Below, piece after piece: positions 9,683 through 20,529 of a stretch of 64,000 bases of DNA (the stretch's first letter is position 1; each line of letters opens with the position of its first letter). The DNA is taken from NCBI RefSeq assembly GCF_958450345.1, contig NC_088784.1, forward strand, positions 62,357,247 to 62,421,246, written 5' to 3'. The translations under genes were made by a program, and so were the position numbers. Under the pieces are notes generated by a model, which was given only the letters and a program-made list of their open reading frames with translations, was not told the DNA's origin and ran no database searches. Source of the stretch: Calliphora vicina (lineage: Eukaryota; Arthropoda; Insecta; Diptera; Calliphoridae).

Positions 9683-12178
9683 GTAATTCTTATTGTATGC
9701 AGCAAATTGTTGATATTTTAATACGTTCTTTTGTCTTGGCCGAGATTTTGTCTACATGTGTTTCTGTCGAGGAATCCTGAAAATATAAAAATAAATATTT
9801 ACTACAAATTATTAATAGTACTAAAGCATTAAAATGTAAATTTCTTCAATATTTATTATACTATTAGGATAATATCGGCATTATTAAAAAGTGCATAAAA
9901 CGACATTTACAAATGAAATGAGTTTTTACAAAAGTGCTATGTACCTACTATGTTAAAAAATTTTGAATTTCGTTACTACTACGGCAGTTTTTATTATTTT
10001 ATTGTTAAAAGAATGCCTGGAGTAATTCGAAAATCTGCTTCGCATAAAGAGTTTTACAAAACTTTAGTTTCTTAAAATTATGGACGGTTTAATTAAATAT
10101 CTTATTAAAAATCATAAAAGCCAAACTCGTAGAGCGAACCTTATTTAAGAAAATAATATCTTCGATTTGTGCCTTTGGATGTAAAGTGAGCCAAAATTAA
10201 AGGTATAAATCAAGATCAGCGAAACAGCTTGCATTTTTATAATTTCTTTGGTGTTGATAGCTCTCATAATTAGAAGCACAAAAACGTTAATATTTTTCCC
10301 TGCTCTCTTTTAGTTTAAGAGTTATATGAATTTAAAGTCAATACATATAATAGTATATTTCTCATATATTTGGAAAACAAACTGATCGTTATGGGTATCA
10401 TTGAATAGTGCTTCACAATACCTTTAATATGATATATAATATGGTACAGTTTATTAATATTGTGAACCAAAAATTCCTTTTTGATTTTATATGACAGTAC
10501 TTCAGAAAATTTTGATATACAGAAAAAGTGATTTTAGCGAAGCCGGTGTTCGATACACCCCAGAACTAAAAGTCCCTTCACCCGGCCGAAGGCCGGCAAT
10601 ACAGAAAATGTGAATATTAACAGAAAAAAAATTATGAAAATAAAAACTGTTACGCGGATCTTGATTTGTTCCAAATTAAAAACCATCAAATATTTTCATT
10701 ATATTATAATGTTTTATCCAAAAAATATCCAAATGGAAGACATAACGGACAAACAACCGAAAAAACCCGAAAGCTTGGTGTAAAGCTTCCGGGGGATGGA
10801 AAATCTCTTATTGAAATTCCCAAAATTCTGGGAAGGTGTGATTCTACTATCCAATACATTGTAAAATGATACAGGACTTCAAAACAAATAAAAAATAAAA
10901 CCAAAAATGCACACAATAAAATATTCAGTGAAGCTAAGAGCGAAATATTGTCAGAGCGTGTAAAAAGGATCTCTTTGCATGCTCTTCCAAACTTAATTCC
11001 ACTACGGGAAAGAAAGCTTGCGTTCAAACCATCCGGAATATACTCCATAGAACGAATTTGAATGGTAGAATGGCTAGAAAATGCCTTTGCTTAGCAAGAG
11101 AAATAAAAAGGACTGCTTAAACGTCGCCAAACTACATAAATCAAAGGATTTTTCTTTTTGGAAAGATGTGCTGTTCACAGACGATAGAAAATTTAACATA
11201 TTTGGCTATAATGGAAAACCATATTTATGGCGAAAGGCTAATGAGGAGCTCTTACCAAAACATGTTAAATCTACTGTAAAGCATGGTGGAGGATCGGTGA
11301 TGGTTTAAGGGTCAGCTGGTCCAGGTTCCCTTCATTTCATCGAAGGCATGATGAACCAAAAAATGTATTTAGAAATTTTAAAACTGAAATTGCCATTATC
11401 AAAGCCAAAACTGACTTTATCAAATACTTACTATTTCTACCAGGATAACGACCCTCAGAATAAAGCTTACAATGTCAGTTCGTGGTTATTGTACAATAAA
11501 GTGAGACAACACCAAATTTCCTCTAAATAGGAGTTGAGAAGAGTTCTTACTGAGGAATGGGAAAATATTGATCCCACCGTTTGCCGCATACTAGTTTTTG
11601 CTTATTCAAGCAAAAGGATACCATACAAAGTAATGATTTTTATGGTATTGTTACCTTTTTAGCATACCATGTTAAATGAACGAGTTTGGCTTTTAGCGGA
11701 TTTTTTGTTAATTACATGGTTATTTAAATGGTTTTACTTTTATTTTACATATGAATTGAATAAATAATTACATAAGCTACAACCCTCCCAAACACACTTT
11801 TTATCTAACTTTAAGAGGTAAGCTGAAATTAAGAGATATATAAAAAATTTCCTTGTGTACAGTTTGGCTTTGAGCCACTGTATGTAATAATCTCAAAATC
11901 AAAAATTTCACATACGACATTCGTATTTTGAGGTAACGCTATGTTAAAATGTTTTCCAAATTTAGTAATTATTTTAATTTTATTGTAATTAAAAAAATAC
12001 TAGTTATACACTTTTAAGTTTTCCAAAAATAATTGTAAATTAACTCTTTTAATTTAATTATTTAATTCAATTTCCCATTAAACGAACTCACCAGTCTTGT
12101 AATTGTTAAACATTTATAGGTATTTCTTAATATGTTTAATTTTATATTCCGCAATTATTCTATGTATTCTTATTTCAG
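9683..12178 (+). other. Possible 5' UTR intron of the Rpp25-like gene
   Basis: A strong acceptor (TATTTCAG at 12171-12178) stands four bases before the first ATG of the Rpp25-like gene, so an upstream non-coding exon is expected. The best donor seen is at 9683, giving a 2.5-kb intron that contains a Tc1 relic. The donor choice is uncertain. Confidence 0.4.
10116..11694 (+). pseudogene. Decayed Tc1-like transposon
   Basis: Broken transposase pieces run along the plus strand. 10735-10869 has an N-terminal helix-turn-helix (GDGKSLIEIPKILGRCDSTI). 11140-11305 has VLFTDDRKFNIFG and KHGGGSVMV, the region of the first catalytic D. 11430-11460 has YYFYQDNDPQ, the second D. Stops and frameshifts break it into at least four pieces. 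An inverted match of 15 bases, AAAAGCCAAACTCGT at 10116-10130 with its complement at 11680-11694, fits the ends. An alternative outer right end is near 11880. It is a dead DD34E-type copy. Confidence 0.7.
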
Positions 12179-12182
12179 AGCA

Positions 12183-13205
12183 ATGATGCACTATCGCAAA
12201 GGTGAAAATATTGAAAAACAACTGACTAAGGAAGAATTGCCATTTGAAGACTTTTTACCTAAAGGCACAGAATTTCTATGGATGCATGTAAGTTAACTAA
12301 TTCAGACATGCAAGACAAATATAAAATACTAAAAAAATTTACAAATGTAAAGGTTAATGGAGGCACTAAAGTTAATAACGTTTTAACGTATGCGAAAAAT
12401 GCTTTAGATAAAGGAGAACACAAAAATATTGTATGGAGTGGCAATGGAGGCGGAGTAGTAAAAACAATATCTTGTGCTGAAATATTAAAGAGGACATATC
12501 CTTTATATCAAGTTACCAGAATGTGTTATACAACGTATGTATAACAAATTAATGATATTAAGCCCCATTTTCACAATGACTGTATAATTGTATGTTTAAA
12601 ACTAACTTGAAATTGTGAAAATGGGGGTAAAGTACTGTAAAAAAATAAACATTTAATAATTTTTTGGTTTTTATTGCAGAGTTGAAGAACACTGGAAGCC
12701 ACAAATGGAAGGTTTAGAGGAAATTGTGGCCAATCGACAAATTCCGTCATTGCATATTTTTATGAGCCTGGAACCTATAGACGATAATGTTAAAGGGTGA
12801 GCTAAGCGATTAATGGGATAAATATATAAAATAAAAAAACAATAATTATTTTAAATTTCTTCTAGGCTACAAAAACCCAACACTACAACAGATTTTTGGG
12901 TTTATAATAGTAATCAGAACACCCCAACGACTTCCTCAAATAATAATAGCAATCATAGACAGCGTAACAGCAATCCAAATCAGAGGAGACCAAATCACCA
13001 TCAAAATAAAAATAATCAACCACCCAGAACAAATGCATCAAGTAGTCAAGAACCTTCAAATGAAGCTAGTAACAGTTCAGGAGGCAACCAACAGCGAAAG
13101 ACTAACAATAATCCAAAACGAAGGAGACCAAATCACGGCCGTGATACACAAAATCTGCCCAGAAAAGATGACAATTCAAATCAAAACGAGAGAATGGAAA
13201 CTTAA
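12183..13205 (+). CDS. Rpp25: Rpp25-like Alba-domain subunit of RNase P/MRP, 4 coding exons
   Basis: Exons 12183-12287, 12353-12534, 12680-12796 and 12866-13205 join to 247 residues. Animal Rpp25 and Rpp25L pair with Rpp20 as Alba-fold proteins on the RNA of nuclear ribonucleases P and MRP. The N-terminus MMHYRKGENIE resembles the MEHYRK start of Rpp25L. The Alba domain covers about residues 30-120, with FLWMHVNGGTKVNNVLTYAK, then NIVWSGNGGGVVKTISCAEI and YQVTRMCYTT. Residues about 125-150 have IPSLHIFMSLEPIDDN. The C-terminal third is a low-complexity Asn/Gln-rich tail with two basic patches (QRRPNHHQ and KRRRPNHG), probably RNA-binding. Intron 1 is only 65 bases and was placed by aligning WMH/VNGG to the family. 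A candidate ATTAAA signal lies at 13246. Confidence 0.9.
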
Positions 13206-13245
13206 AGAATTAAAGTGATTATTTTATGCAGTTTTTCAAGAAAAT

Positions 13246-13251
13246 ATTAAA
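13246..13251 (+). terminator. Candidate polyadenylation signal of the Rpp25-like gene
   Basis: ATTAAA, 40 bases after the stop codon. It is a variant hexamer, so the call is weak. Confidence 0.35.
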
Positions 13252-13951
13252 GTGATTATACATGTGTGCATGCATCAAGAATTTGCAATTAACGTTGTCT
13301 TAAAGATAATTTTTTGAAAACAACTGTGAGTATTGACCTGGTTCAGAATCACCTTTTTTATCTGAAAGAAAAACCTTAATAGATAATGTAAAAAATTATA
13401 AATATATGTTTTGATGTCCAAAAACTTAAGGTATTTATACTGAGTATTAACACTTTTCAAATTTAAAATATTATTGAAATCATTCGGTTTGTCAAGAAAT
13501 CGTTTCGAAAAAACATTTCTTGTTTCACGATAGTATTACAAATATTTTATGTTTTATATTTTAATAACATAAAATAATTTTGGACAATTTGTTTTAAAAA
13601 TATGCAGACAGAACGTATATTTTATTCATTCTTGTCTCTTTTCTGGCTTTTATACCCTACAAGACACAGTGGTTTAGAAACGATTGGAGCTATCTTTATG
13701 AAATGAAATTTCACATAGTCACTGCTGAGATATTTTTGAGATGATTTGTATTTAATAAAATGGAAAAGGGGCAAGTTGCTTACAAAATTTAAAAAAAGGA
13801 CCAAAAATTCAGTTTGAATCCAAATGTCAAAAAATTTTCATGAGAAAATTAAAATTTTGGTCCAAAAATAAACAGTTTTGTTATATTTTTCTCAAAGGTA
13901 AGAAAAAAATTTAATAATTTGTATTACTGCGAAATCCAGAGCCATAGGGTA
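13252..13951. other. Intergenic, no gene seen
   Basis: AT-rich. It includes a fragment near 13655-13690 starting TATACCCTACAAGACACAG that resembles the edge of the dispersed repeat families, and A-rich runs near 13790-13910. Confidence 0.4.
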
Positions 13952-14054
13952 ACATAGAGACAAAATACATGCTAGTAAATGTATTTTGTTATTGTATCAG
14001 ACAAATGAGTTGTTGTATTTTTGTTTGACAAATCGGAGTGTCTCGTCTCTATGT
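13952..14054. mobile_element. Small MITE with ACATAGAGAC ends
   Basis: 103 bp between ACATAGAGAC (13952) and GTCTCTATGT (14045-14054). The inside (TACATGCTAGTAAATGTATT and TTGTATCAGACAAATGA) is shared with 52155-52340, so it is a dispersed family. Confidence 0.6.
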
Positions 14055-14066
14055 ATAATTATCTAT

Positions 14067-14160
14067 GTCCAGAGCCTTCCGAAGTAGACCTATTTTTTAT
14101 GTAAATTTCAACTTTTCTCTAATCGCATAGCTGCTTTCAAAAAACTAAAACCTATTTTGT
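14067..14160 (+). repeat. Left copy of a ~90-bp direct repeat
   Basis: Begins GTCCAGAGCCTTCCGAAGTA and continues through TCTCTAATCGCATAGCTGCT. The second copy is at 15604-15702, with 11 extra bases inside it. The pair brackets the foldback element. Confidence 0.8.
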
Positions 14161-14547
14161 ATACCCCAATCACTTTAAAACTATATTAGTTCTCAAAATA
14201 TTCTATAATGAATATTATCTTTGATCCTTGTTCCGAACTACGTCCAGTTGTCGTGGAAAGTGGAAATAAATCTGTAACTTCTAAACGAATAGACCGATTT
14301 TAATAAAAATTCCCATGGCTATAGAGGAGGTGCTAATAAGTTTAAGTTTTGAATTTGGGCTTATAACACCTAGCGGGCGACGAGCCACAACGCCTCGGGT
14401 ATATCAATAATTAAAAAAGATGCCAAATTTTTGTTTGCGATCCGATTTAAATGATTTTTATATATGGGCATTTCATGTCAAGTGAACCAACTTTTGTCTT
14501 CCGATCGGGATGCATATTGCAACAAGGTTAGTTCTATTTGATAGTAG

Positions 14548-15350
14548 CTCAGACACAATTTTTCAACAAGATCGGTCGAGAACTCTCTGAGTTAGAGGTG
14601 GTCAAATTTGACATTTTGGTCAAGCAGGTGTTTTTTCTTATTGATGTATCTTATTACTTATTGCTCTTAGCAAAATGTGTCCCAATAGCTTAGATAGCTC
14701 TTTCTTCAATCTTTCGAAAAAAAATATTTAAAAAAAACTCGGGATATCTATCAAAATAAATGTTTAAACACAAAAATTGTATGTCTTGAGATACAAAACA
14801 TTTATTTTGATATATGTATGTATATCCCACTCGCATCCCACTAAGCAACCAACACCATCTTAAAGAAAAAATGGGCCCATATTGGAAAAAAGGTTCGATT
14901 TTGCAAAAAAAAGTCAAAAATTGTATGTCTTGAGTTACAAAATATTTATTTTGATATACATATATCCCACTCGCATCCCACTGAGTTAAAAAAAATTTAA
15001 AAAGGGTCCATTTTGAAAAAAAAGTCAAAATTTTATGTTTTGAGTTACAAAATATTTATTTTGATAGATATCTCACTCGCATCCCACTAAGCGACCAAAT
15101 AAGTCTTCAAGGAAAATATCTAAGCTTTATTTTAAGAAAAAAGGATCCATTAAAAAAAAAATATTTTTTTTAATATTTTTTTCGAAAGATTGAAGAAAGA
15201 GCTATCTAAGCTATTTGGGAAACATTTTACTAAGAACAATAAGTAATAAGATACATGGATAAGAAAAAACACCTGCTTGGCAAAATGTCAAATTTTGACC
15301 ACCTCTAACTCAGAGAGTTCTCGACCGATCTTATTGAAATTGTGTCTGAG
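14548..15350. mobile_element. Foldback element with internal tandem repeats
   Basis: Two arms of about 180 bases (14548-14728 and 15172-15350) are near-perfect reverse complements, from CTCAGACACAATTT at the outside through AGAACTCTCTGAGTTAGAGG to AAGATTGAAGAAAGAGCTAT at the inside. The 440-base loop holds about three diverged tandem units (14757-14840, 14908-14990, 15023-15095) with AAAATTGTATGTCTTGAG and TCCCACTCGCATCCCACT. No coding text. It looks like a non-autonomous foldback-type element. Confidence 0.8.
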
Positions 15351-15603
15351 TTATTATCCAATATGGAATCTTCTAGCCATATATTATCTCTTATTGTTTA
15401 CGAGTTATTCGCATTTGAAAAGTAAAATATTATGTTTTTTACCTACCTTGGTTTACTTTTTTGCTAATAACGGATCCAATTCATTCCCGATTTTCTCAAA
15501 GTACTTCTTTTTTTTAATTAACAACAAATTTATCGTAAGAAAAAACAGTTTAAAAACCTTTACTGAGTCAAAAGTTATGTGTATTAAACTTAACAAAGGC
15601 GTG

Positions 15604-15702
15604 GTCCAGAGCCTTCCGAAGTAGACCTATTTTTTATGTAAATTTCAACTTCAGACAACATGTTCTCTAATCGCATAGCCGCTTTCAAAAAATTAAGACC
15701 TG
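15604..15702 (+). repeat. Right copy of the ~90-bp direct repeat
   Basis: Matches 14067-14160 from GTCCAGAGCCTTCCGAAGTA on. This copy has CAGACAACATG inserted before TTCTCTAATCGCATAGCCG. Confidence 0.8.
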
Positions 15703-15945
15703 TTTCAAACAACAATCTGTGGGCTGAAATACGTCAAATACCGTTGTGTGTAGAAATGCAGAGAAGAAAGTGGAACTGGATTGGACACACACTCTGTAAG
15801 AGCCCGACCAACACATACATGGCAAAAGCAAATTGAAAGCGAGGACAGAAAATTGCTTAAAAGCTGGAGTAAAGTAAATACTATTGCGATGAACAGATCT
15901 GACTGGAAGATGTTTGTTGAGGCCCTATATAATAACATCTGATCC
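15700..15945 (+). pseudogene. 3' end fragment of an RTE-like LINE
   Basis: Plus-strand translation gives LWAEIRQIPLCVEMQRRKWN followed by WIGHTL and, after a frame change, SDWKMFVEALYNNI and a stop. The RRKWNWIGHTLR words and the tryptophan-rich end are typical of the last part of RTE/BovB-like reverse transcriptase proteins. The catalytic domain is absent. Confidence 0.6.
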
Positions 15946-16639
15946 ATATATAAACAGTTTGCACATACTTCCTATATATAAAAAAGCAGCATTGACCTCT
16001 GAAGTACTACATTTATTGGAAAGTAATACCAGAAGAAAATCATGAATTTTAACATTTTATTCTTATTTTAATTTATATGTACATATGAAATATACATATT
16101 CTTATTTTAAAAAAAATTAAACACTTATTGTTACATCTACCTCTTTATTATTTACTTTAAACATTCTCATGCATACTCGCCGTTTTTTTACTTTTTGATT
16201 ATCCAACGCGAATAATATCAGATATAAATGTTTGTAGTTGTATGGGAGGTGGGCGTGGCAGTGGTCCAATTTCGTCCATTTTTTGACAATGGTACATATT
16301 GGTCTAGTAACACCTTGTACCAAAATGCATAAGTCTAGCTTAATTTTTTTGCCAAGATATTTAATTTTGTCTCCCTAGAATGGCTAAATCTTACACTCAA
16401 ATTGCACAAAATAAATATTAACAATAAAAGTTTTACAAAAACAACAACTATCAAGATCACTGCATATTTATCAAGATCACTACAGATTTACTAGTAGTGA
16501 TATTTTAATTTTGACGCACTTTAAAATGCACATTTTTGATAATTCGGTTTATAAATAAAACTAACAGTAAACAAATGAGAGCAAAGGTAATAATCAATAA
16601 TATTTATATTTTTGGATAAACAGAAAAAAATAAGTATCC
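15946..16639. other. Intergenic, no gene seen
   Basis: AT-rich. A short tandem repetition of TATCAAGATCACT occurs at 16449-16483. No coding text. Confidence 0.4.
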
Positions 16640-16910
16640 TTATAATATTTACACTCACCGTACACATAAATAATATAACATGATTTTATGACGATCTGTT
16701 CGCAATTTGCCGTAGCTCCTATACAAGGCCCCTTTTGAAAATTACCTTAATCAGCATAAATCCCTTAACGATTTTGTTATCAAAATAAAATTCAACACTA
16801 AAATATATTTTATAAATACAGAAACTATGCTAACAAATATTATGACGATCGGCTCATAATTAGTCATAGCTCTCATATAAAGCCTACCTCCGAATACACA
16901 GTGCAACAGT
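16640..16910. repeat. Left part of a dispersed repeat (GGGCTTGACCGACC family), split by an insertion
   Basis: Contains words such as TATGACGATCTGTTCGCAAT and CATAGCTCTCATATAAAGCC, shared with 35640-35810, 52860-52930 and 63880-63930. The apparent other half lies at 19024-19345, so the element at 16911-19023 probably inserted into it. Confidence 0.45.
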
Positions 16911-19023
16911 GAAAAAAAAACACACGATCATGACAGTATAGGTTCGACTCTACTACCAAAGGGTAGTAAAACCCTATACTCAGTTTGTCCATTTTTGTGA
17001 CCGATTTTTTTTTATCGATTTTTTTTTATTTCTGAAAATCAGTTTGGCCTCTAAAAAATGTGTCATCAGTTTTTGGTTAACAGCTAATTCAGACTTTGTG
17101 ATACGGTTTAGATAAGAGTCCGCCAAATAAATTTTGTGATTTTTTTTCCAAAAAATAGCTTTTTCGTGCACTTTTGTTGAAAATATATAGGAAGAAAATT
17201 TTTTTTTTACTTTTTTCAGAATAACTTCCAGGGTCTCCTAATTTTTCACTAACAATATTTAGCAAAGTTGTAGCTACGGTAAAGTTCAACAACTCTTGTG
17301 AACATATCAATGCATTCTGAACGTGTCTAGTCACTCTAAATAGCACTTAAAGATCACTTTGTACCTTAACAATTTTCGTTTTTACTATTTTTTGACGCTA
17401 AAACAAAGATTTTTTGTTAAAATAGTATTATCAAGTCCACACTTCTGTGTTGTGCTGTATTATTTACTCGGCTGAGGTGTTCGGAATGGGGATCTGTGGG
17501 TGGACCCTCAATGTCACACATTTAAAAAAATCGACAAAAAGCCATTTATGATCCGAATTTAAATGATATGATAAAATTTAAAATATAGATAGTCATTGTA
17601 AAGGTCTACAAAAAATATGCTTTTATCTGTAGGTTATCTCTTTTAGTTCAAGATATATTTAGGTTTAAAATTTTAAATTTTGCTCAATCTTTTTTTCGTA
17701 TTTTATATATGATGGGCCTACGAATGGTCTATATTTGTCTTTTATATATGACGTATATTTGCGATAAAATTCTAAAGAAAATAAAACAAACCTGATAACA
17801 ATTATTTCGTCCCTATAAAAAGTTAAAGCATCTTTTTATATATTTCAACTTTGTATGTGTGCTTTTTTTTAAGTTTCTTTCCCGAAAAAGTCCCCATATT
17901 TTTTCTTTTATAAAAACTAATTTTCTTCGGGACTATATACATTTTTTTATGATCTGGAAAGAGAAATTAATGCAAAACATATAAAGTAAAATTTGACTAA
18001 TTTAAGAGGGCATTGTACCCCCAGTCCTATCCAAACTTGGCCAATGTTGAAACAAAATTTTGGGTTTGAGTAAAAAATTCTAAAATCGCAAAGCACCGAT
18101 CCTCAAAAACTCATAATATTTGTATTGCCATATATATTGTTTATACACATACAAAACGTTTTTACTATCATACTGTAAATAACGTTAAAGTTGGATATTT
18201 TCTAAAAAAAAATCAGTTTTTGGAACACATTTTCCCCGTTTTAGGAATTTCGGTTTTTGAAAACAAAGAATGGCAACATTAGTGATGCCATTGACTTAAG
18301 AACATTTAGATCTATATTACTTCCAAATTTTATTGTGATGTCTGTAACTGTTGAAGTTTTACATTAATTCAAAGTTAATATTTTTCTTGATGGAAAATCA
18401 CCATTTTAAAATGTTGTTAGTTTTTAAGGTAAATGACGACCGAAAAAACACAAAATTAATTTATTTCACTAAAATGTCAATCTCCAAGTCAAAAGGTTTA
18501 CACCGATATCAAAAACTTATATAAAAAGCTTATCTTTACTCTTCAGAAACTCCACAAACCTTGCCCACTTTAAAAAATTTTAAAGTTTTTTCATATCTTG
18601 CTTCAAGCCGGTCTTGCGTGATCAAGATTGGATAAAGTGATGCCGGATCATACCGGTAATGATTTGCCCATTCTTCGTTATTCCAGCACAATAGAGAAGT
18701 ATACACTCGAACATACATTGTTAACAAACAATCTTTGTCAAAAGTGCACGAAAAAGCTATTTTTGGAAATAAATGTTAACAAAATTTATTTGGCGGACTC
18801 TTAGCTATATTATTGCCATATAAAGTTAAGCCGTATCATAATGTCTGAATTAGCTGTTAACCAAAAACTGATGACACCTTTTTTAGAGGCCCCACTGATT
18901 TTCAGAAACTTTGAGTCCCCATAAAAAAAAATCGGTCACCAAAGTGGACAAACTGAGTATATGGTTTTACTACCCTTTGGTAGTAGAGTCGAACCTATAC
19001 TGTCATGATCTTGTGTTTTTCCA
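16911..19023. mobile_element. Non-autonomous element with ~280-bp inverted repeats (copy 1)
   Basis: The left arm (16911-17190) and right arm (18740-19023) are reverse complements from GATCATGACAGTATAGG at the outside, through CTACTACCAAAGGGTAGTA, AACTGATGACAC and GGCGGACTCTTA, to AGTGCACGAAAAAGCT inside. The 1.5-kb core has no reading frame I can support. The core from 17870 to 18480 matches, in reverse complement, 41780-42260 in the element at 41320-43555, for example ATTTTCCCCGTTTTAGGAAT. This puts both in one family despite different ends. Confidence 0.8.
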
Positions 19024-19345
19024 AAAGTCTTCATTTGTTGCATAGTGATATCACATTAACATTCACAAATCTTTTACAAAAATTGATATCTAGATAAAAT
19101 TAACTCATTTATTTATATGCACAGAAATCAGGTTACTAAATTATTGGACAATCGGTCAATATTGTTTCACAGCTCCCATATATAGGCCCATATATATTAT
19201 GTATATAATAAAGATGCGCAAAAATAAGTCTTCATTATTTCTAAAATAATGACAAATTGGTGTACGACAACTTTGAACAAATTAAATTTTCTATAGAAAA
19301 CTGTTTTTGATCAAACACTCGGTGTAGGGTATTATATGATCGGGC
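19024..19345. repeat. Right part of the dispersed repeat split by copy 1
   Basis: Has CACAGCTCCCATATATAGG and ends with GTGTAGGGTATTATATGATC GGGCTTGAC, like the ends at 35880-35935 and 52990-53046. Confidence 0.45.
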
Positions 19346-20432
19346 TTGACTTTTCCACTTATTTTTGGTTAGAAATTGTTGTTTTCGAACTAATAAACAA
19401 CTTCAGTCAAATATTTTTTTCGAATCCAAAAATGAGTATCATTTTAAAAATGTATAATATTTTGAGTGAAAACCCACATTCAAATCGTGAATATTTCACA
19501 AAATATTTGAGCAACACGAAAAATCTTTCTGAGAATTCATTGAAAGATCCACACAATTTTATTACGAAATTACCTTTTCTACCGCCTTTTATTATATGCA
19601 AGAGATTTGATTGACATTGCAAACTATTTACTAATTGAACTTTTTTTGAGTTCTAGCAATTTAACGTCAACTAAATATAAAATAAATGTTTCATTTGACT
19701 TTCGTCACAAAAGCACCAGCCTCTAATTTTAAATTTACAACCTAACACTGATATGCAGTTTTAGTCATCATCAATATAAATTCGATGAGAATTTCGTCAT
19801 CCGTAGTACGAGCCCCTCGAGGTTTTGGCGGACACATGAAATGAAAATCATTTAACAGGTTGGCAACAGACAGATTTGAAATACATATGTACATACATTT
19901 TAAATGAAAAAAGAAAATATGTAATGTGTTTTACGTTTATTCAAACAGATATTATGTAAAAAATAAATACTTTACAACAATACATTTAATAAAATTTTAA
20001 AATGTGTGTGTGTTTTTGTTTGTGATTGAATTATTTAAGTTAATAACAACATACAAAAAATTTCAAATATTACAAAAGAATTGATTTTAAAAGAGACCTG
20101 CATTATTTTTGTAGGAACATGACACATTTTATGTTATGCAATTTATGTTACTCTTGCTTGATCGTATAAAAATATTAGACTCACAAAAAAAATTTGAACA
20201 ACAATTACTCACTTATTATGTAATTTTAACAAAATTTATTTGTTCTTTTGAATTGTTTAAATGCAAAAATTATATATAAATTAAAAAAAAAAATGTTAGA
20301 TACATGATTCAATAAATAAAATGATGGAGGGAGGGAACAGATTAGGGAGCATACAAAGAACTTATTAACTAAACTAATAAACAAAAAAATCTCTTAAGTA
20401 AATACATAAATAGTATGCAATGAAATAAACAT
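19346..20432. other. Intergenic region downstream of Tdc, no gene seen
   Basis: AT-rich with no recognisable coding text. TTTTGAATTGTTTAAATGC and several A/T runs are present; the short open frames here look like chance. Confidence 0.4.
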
Positions 20433-20438
20433 TTTATT
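20433..20438 (-). terminator. Candidate polyadenylation signal of Tdc
   Basis: AATAAA on the minus strand about 90 bases after the Tdc stop codon. Other AATAAA words follow near 20310-20320. Confidence 0.45.
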
Positions 20439-20529
20439 ATACAAAAAAAAACATAAAAGAAAATAATACTATTTTTATGGAAAAGTTATTGTAGGAAAAA
20501 ATATTTGAAATTAATGATTTGAAATATTT

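Noticed and set aside
12278..12544. Open frame starting MDACKLTNSDM as the N-terminus of the Rpp25-like protein
   Set aside because: It reads through a 65-base intron; the upstream exon with MMHYRKGENIE fits the family better.
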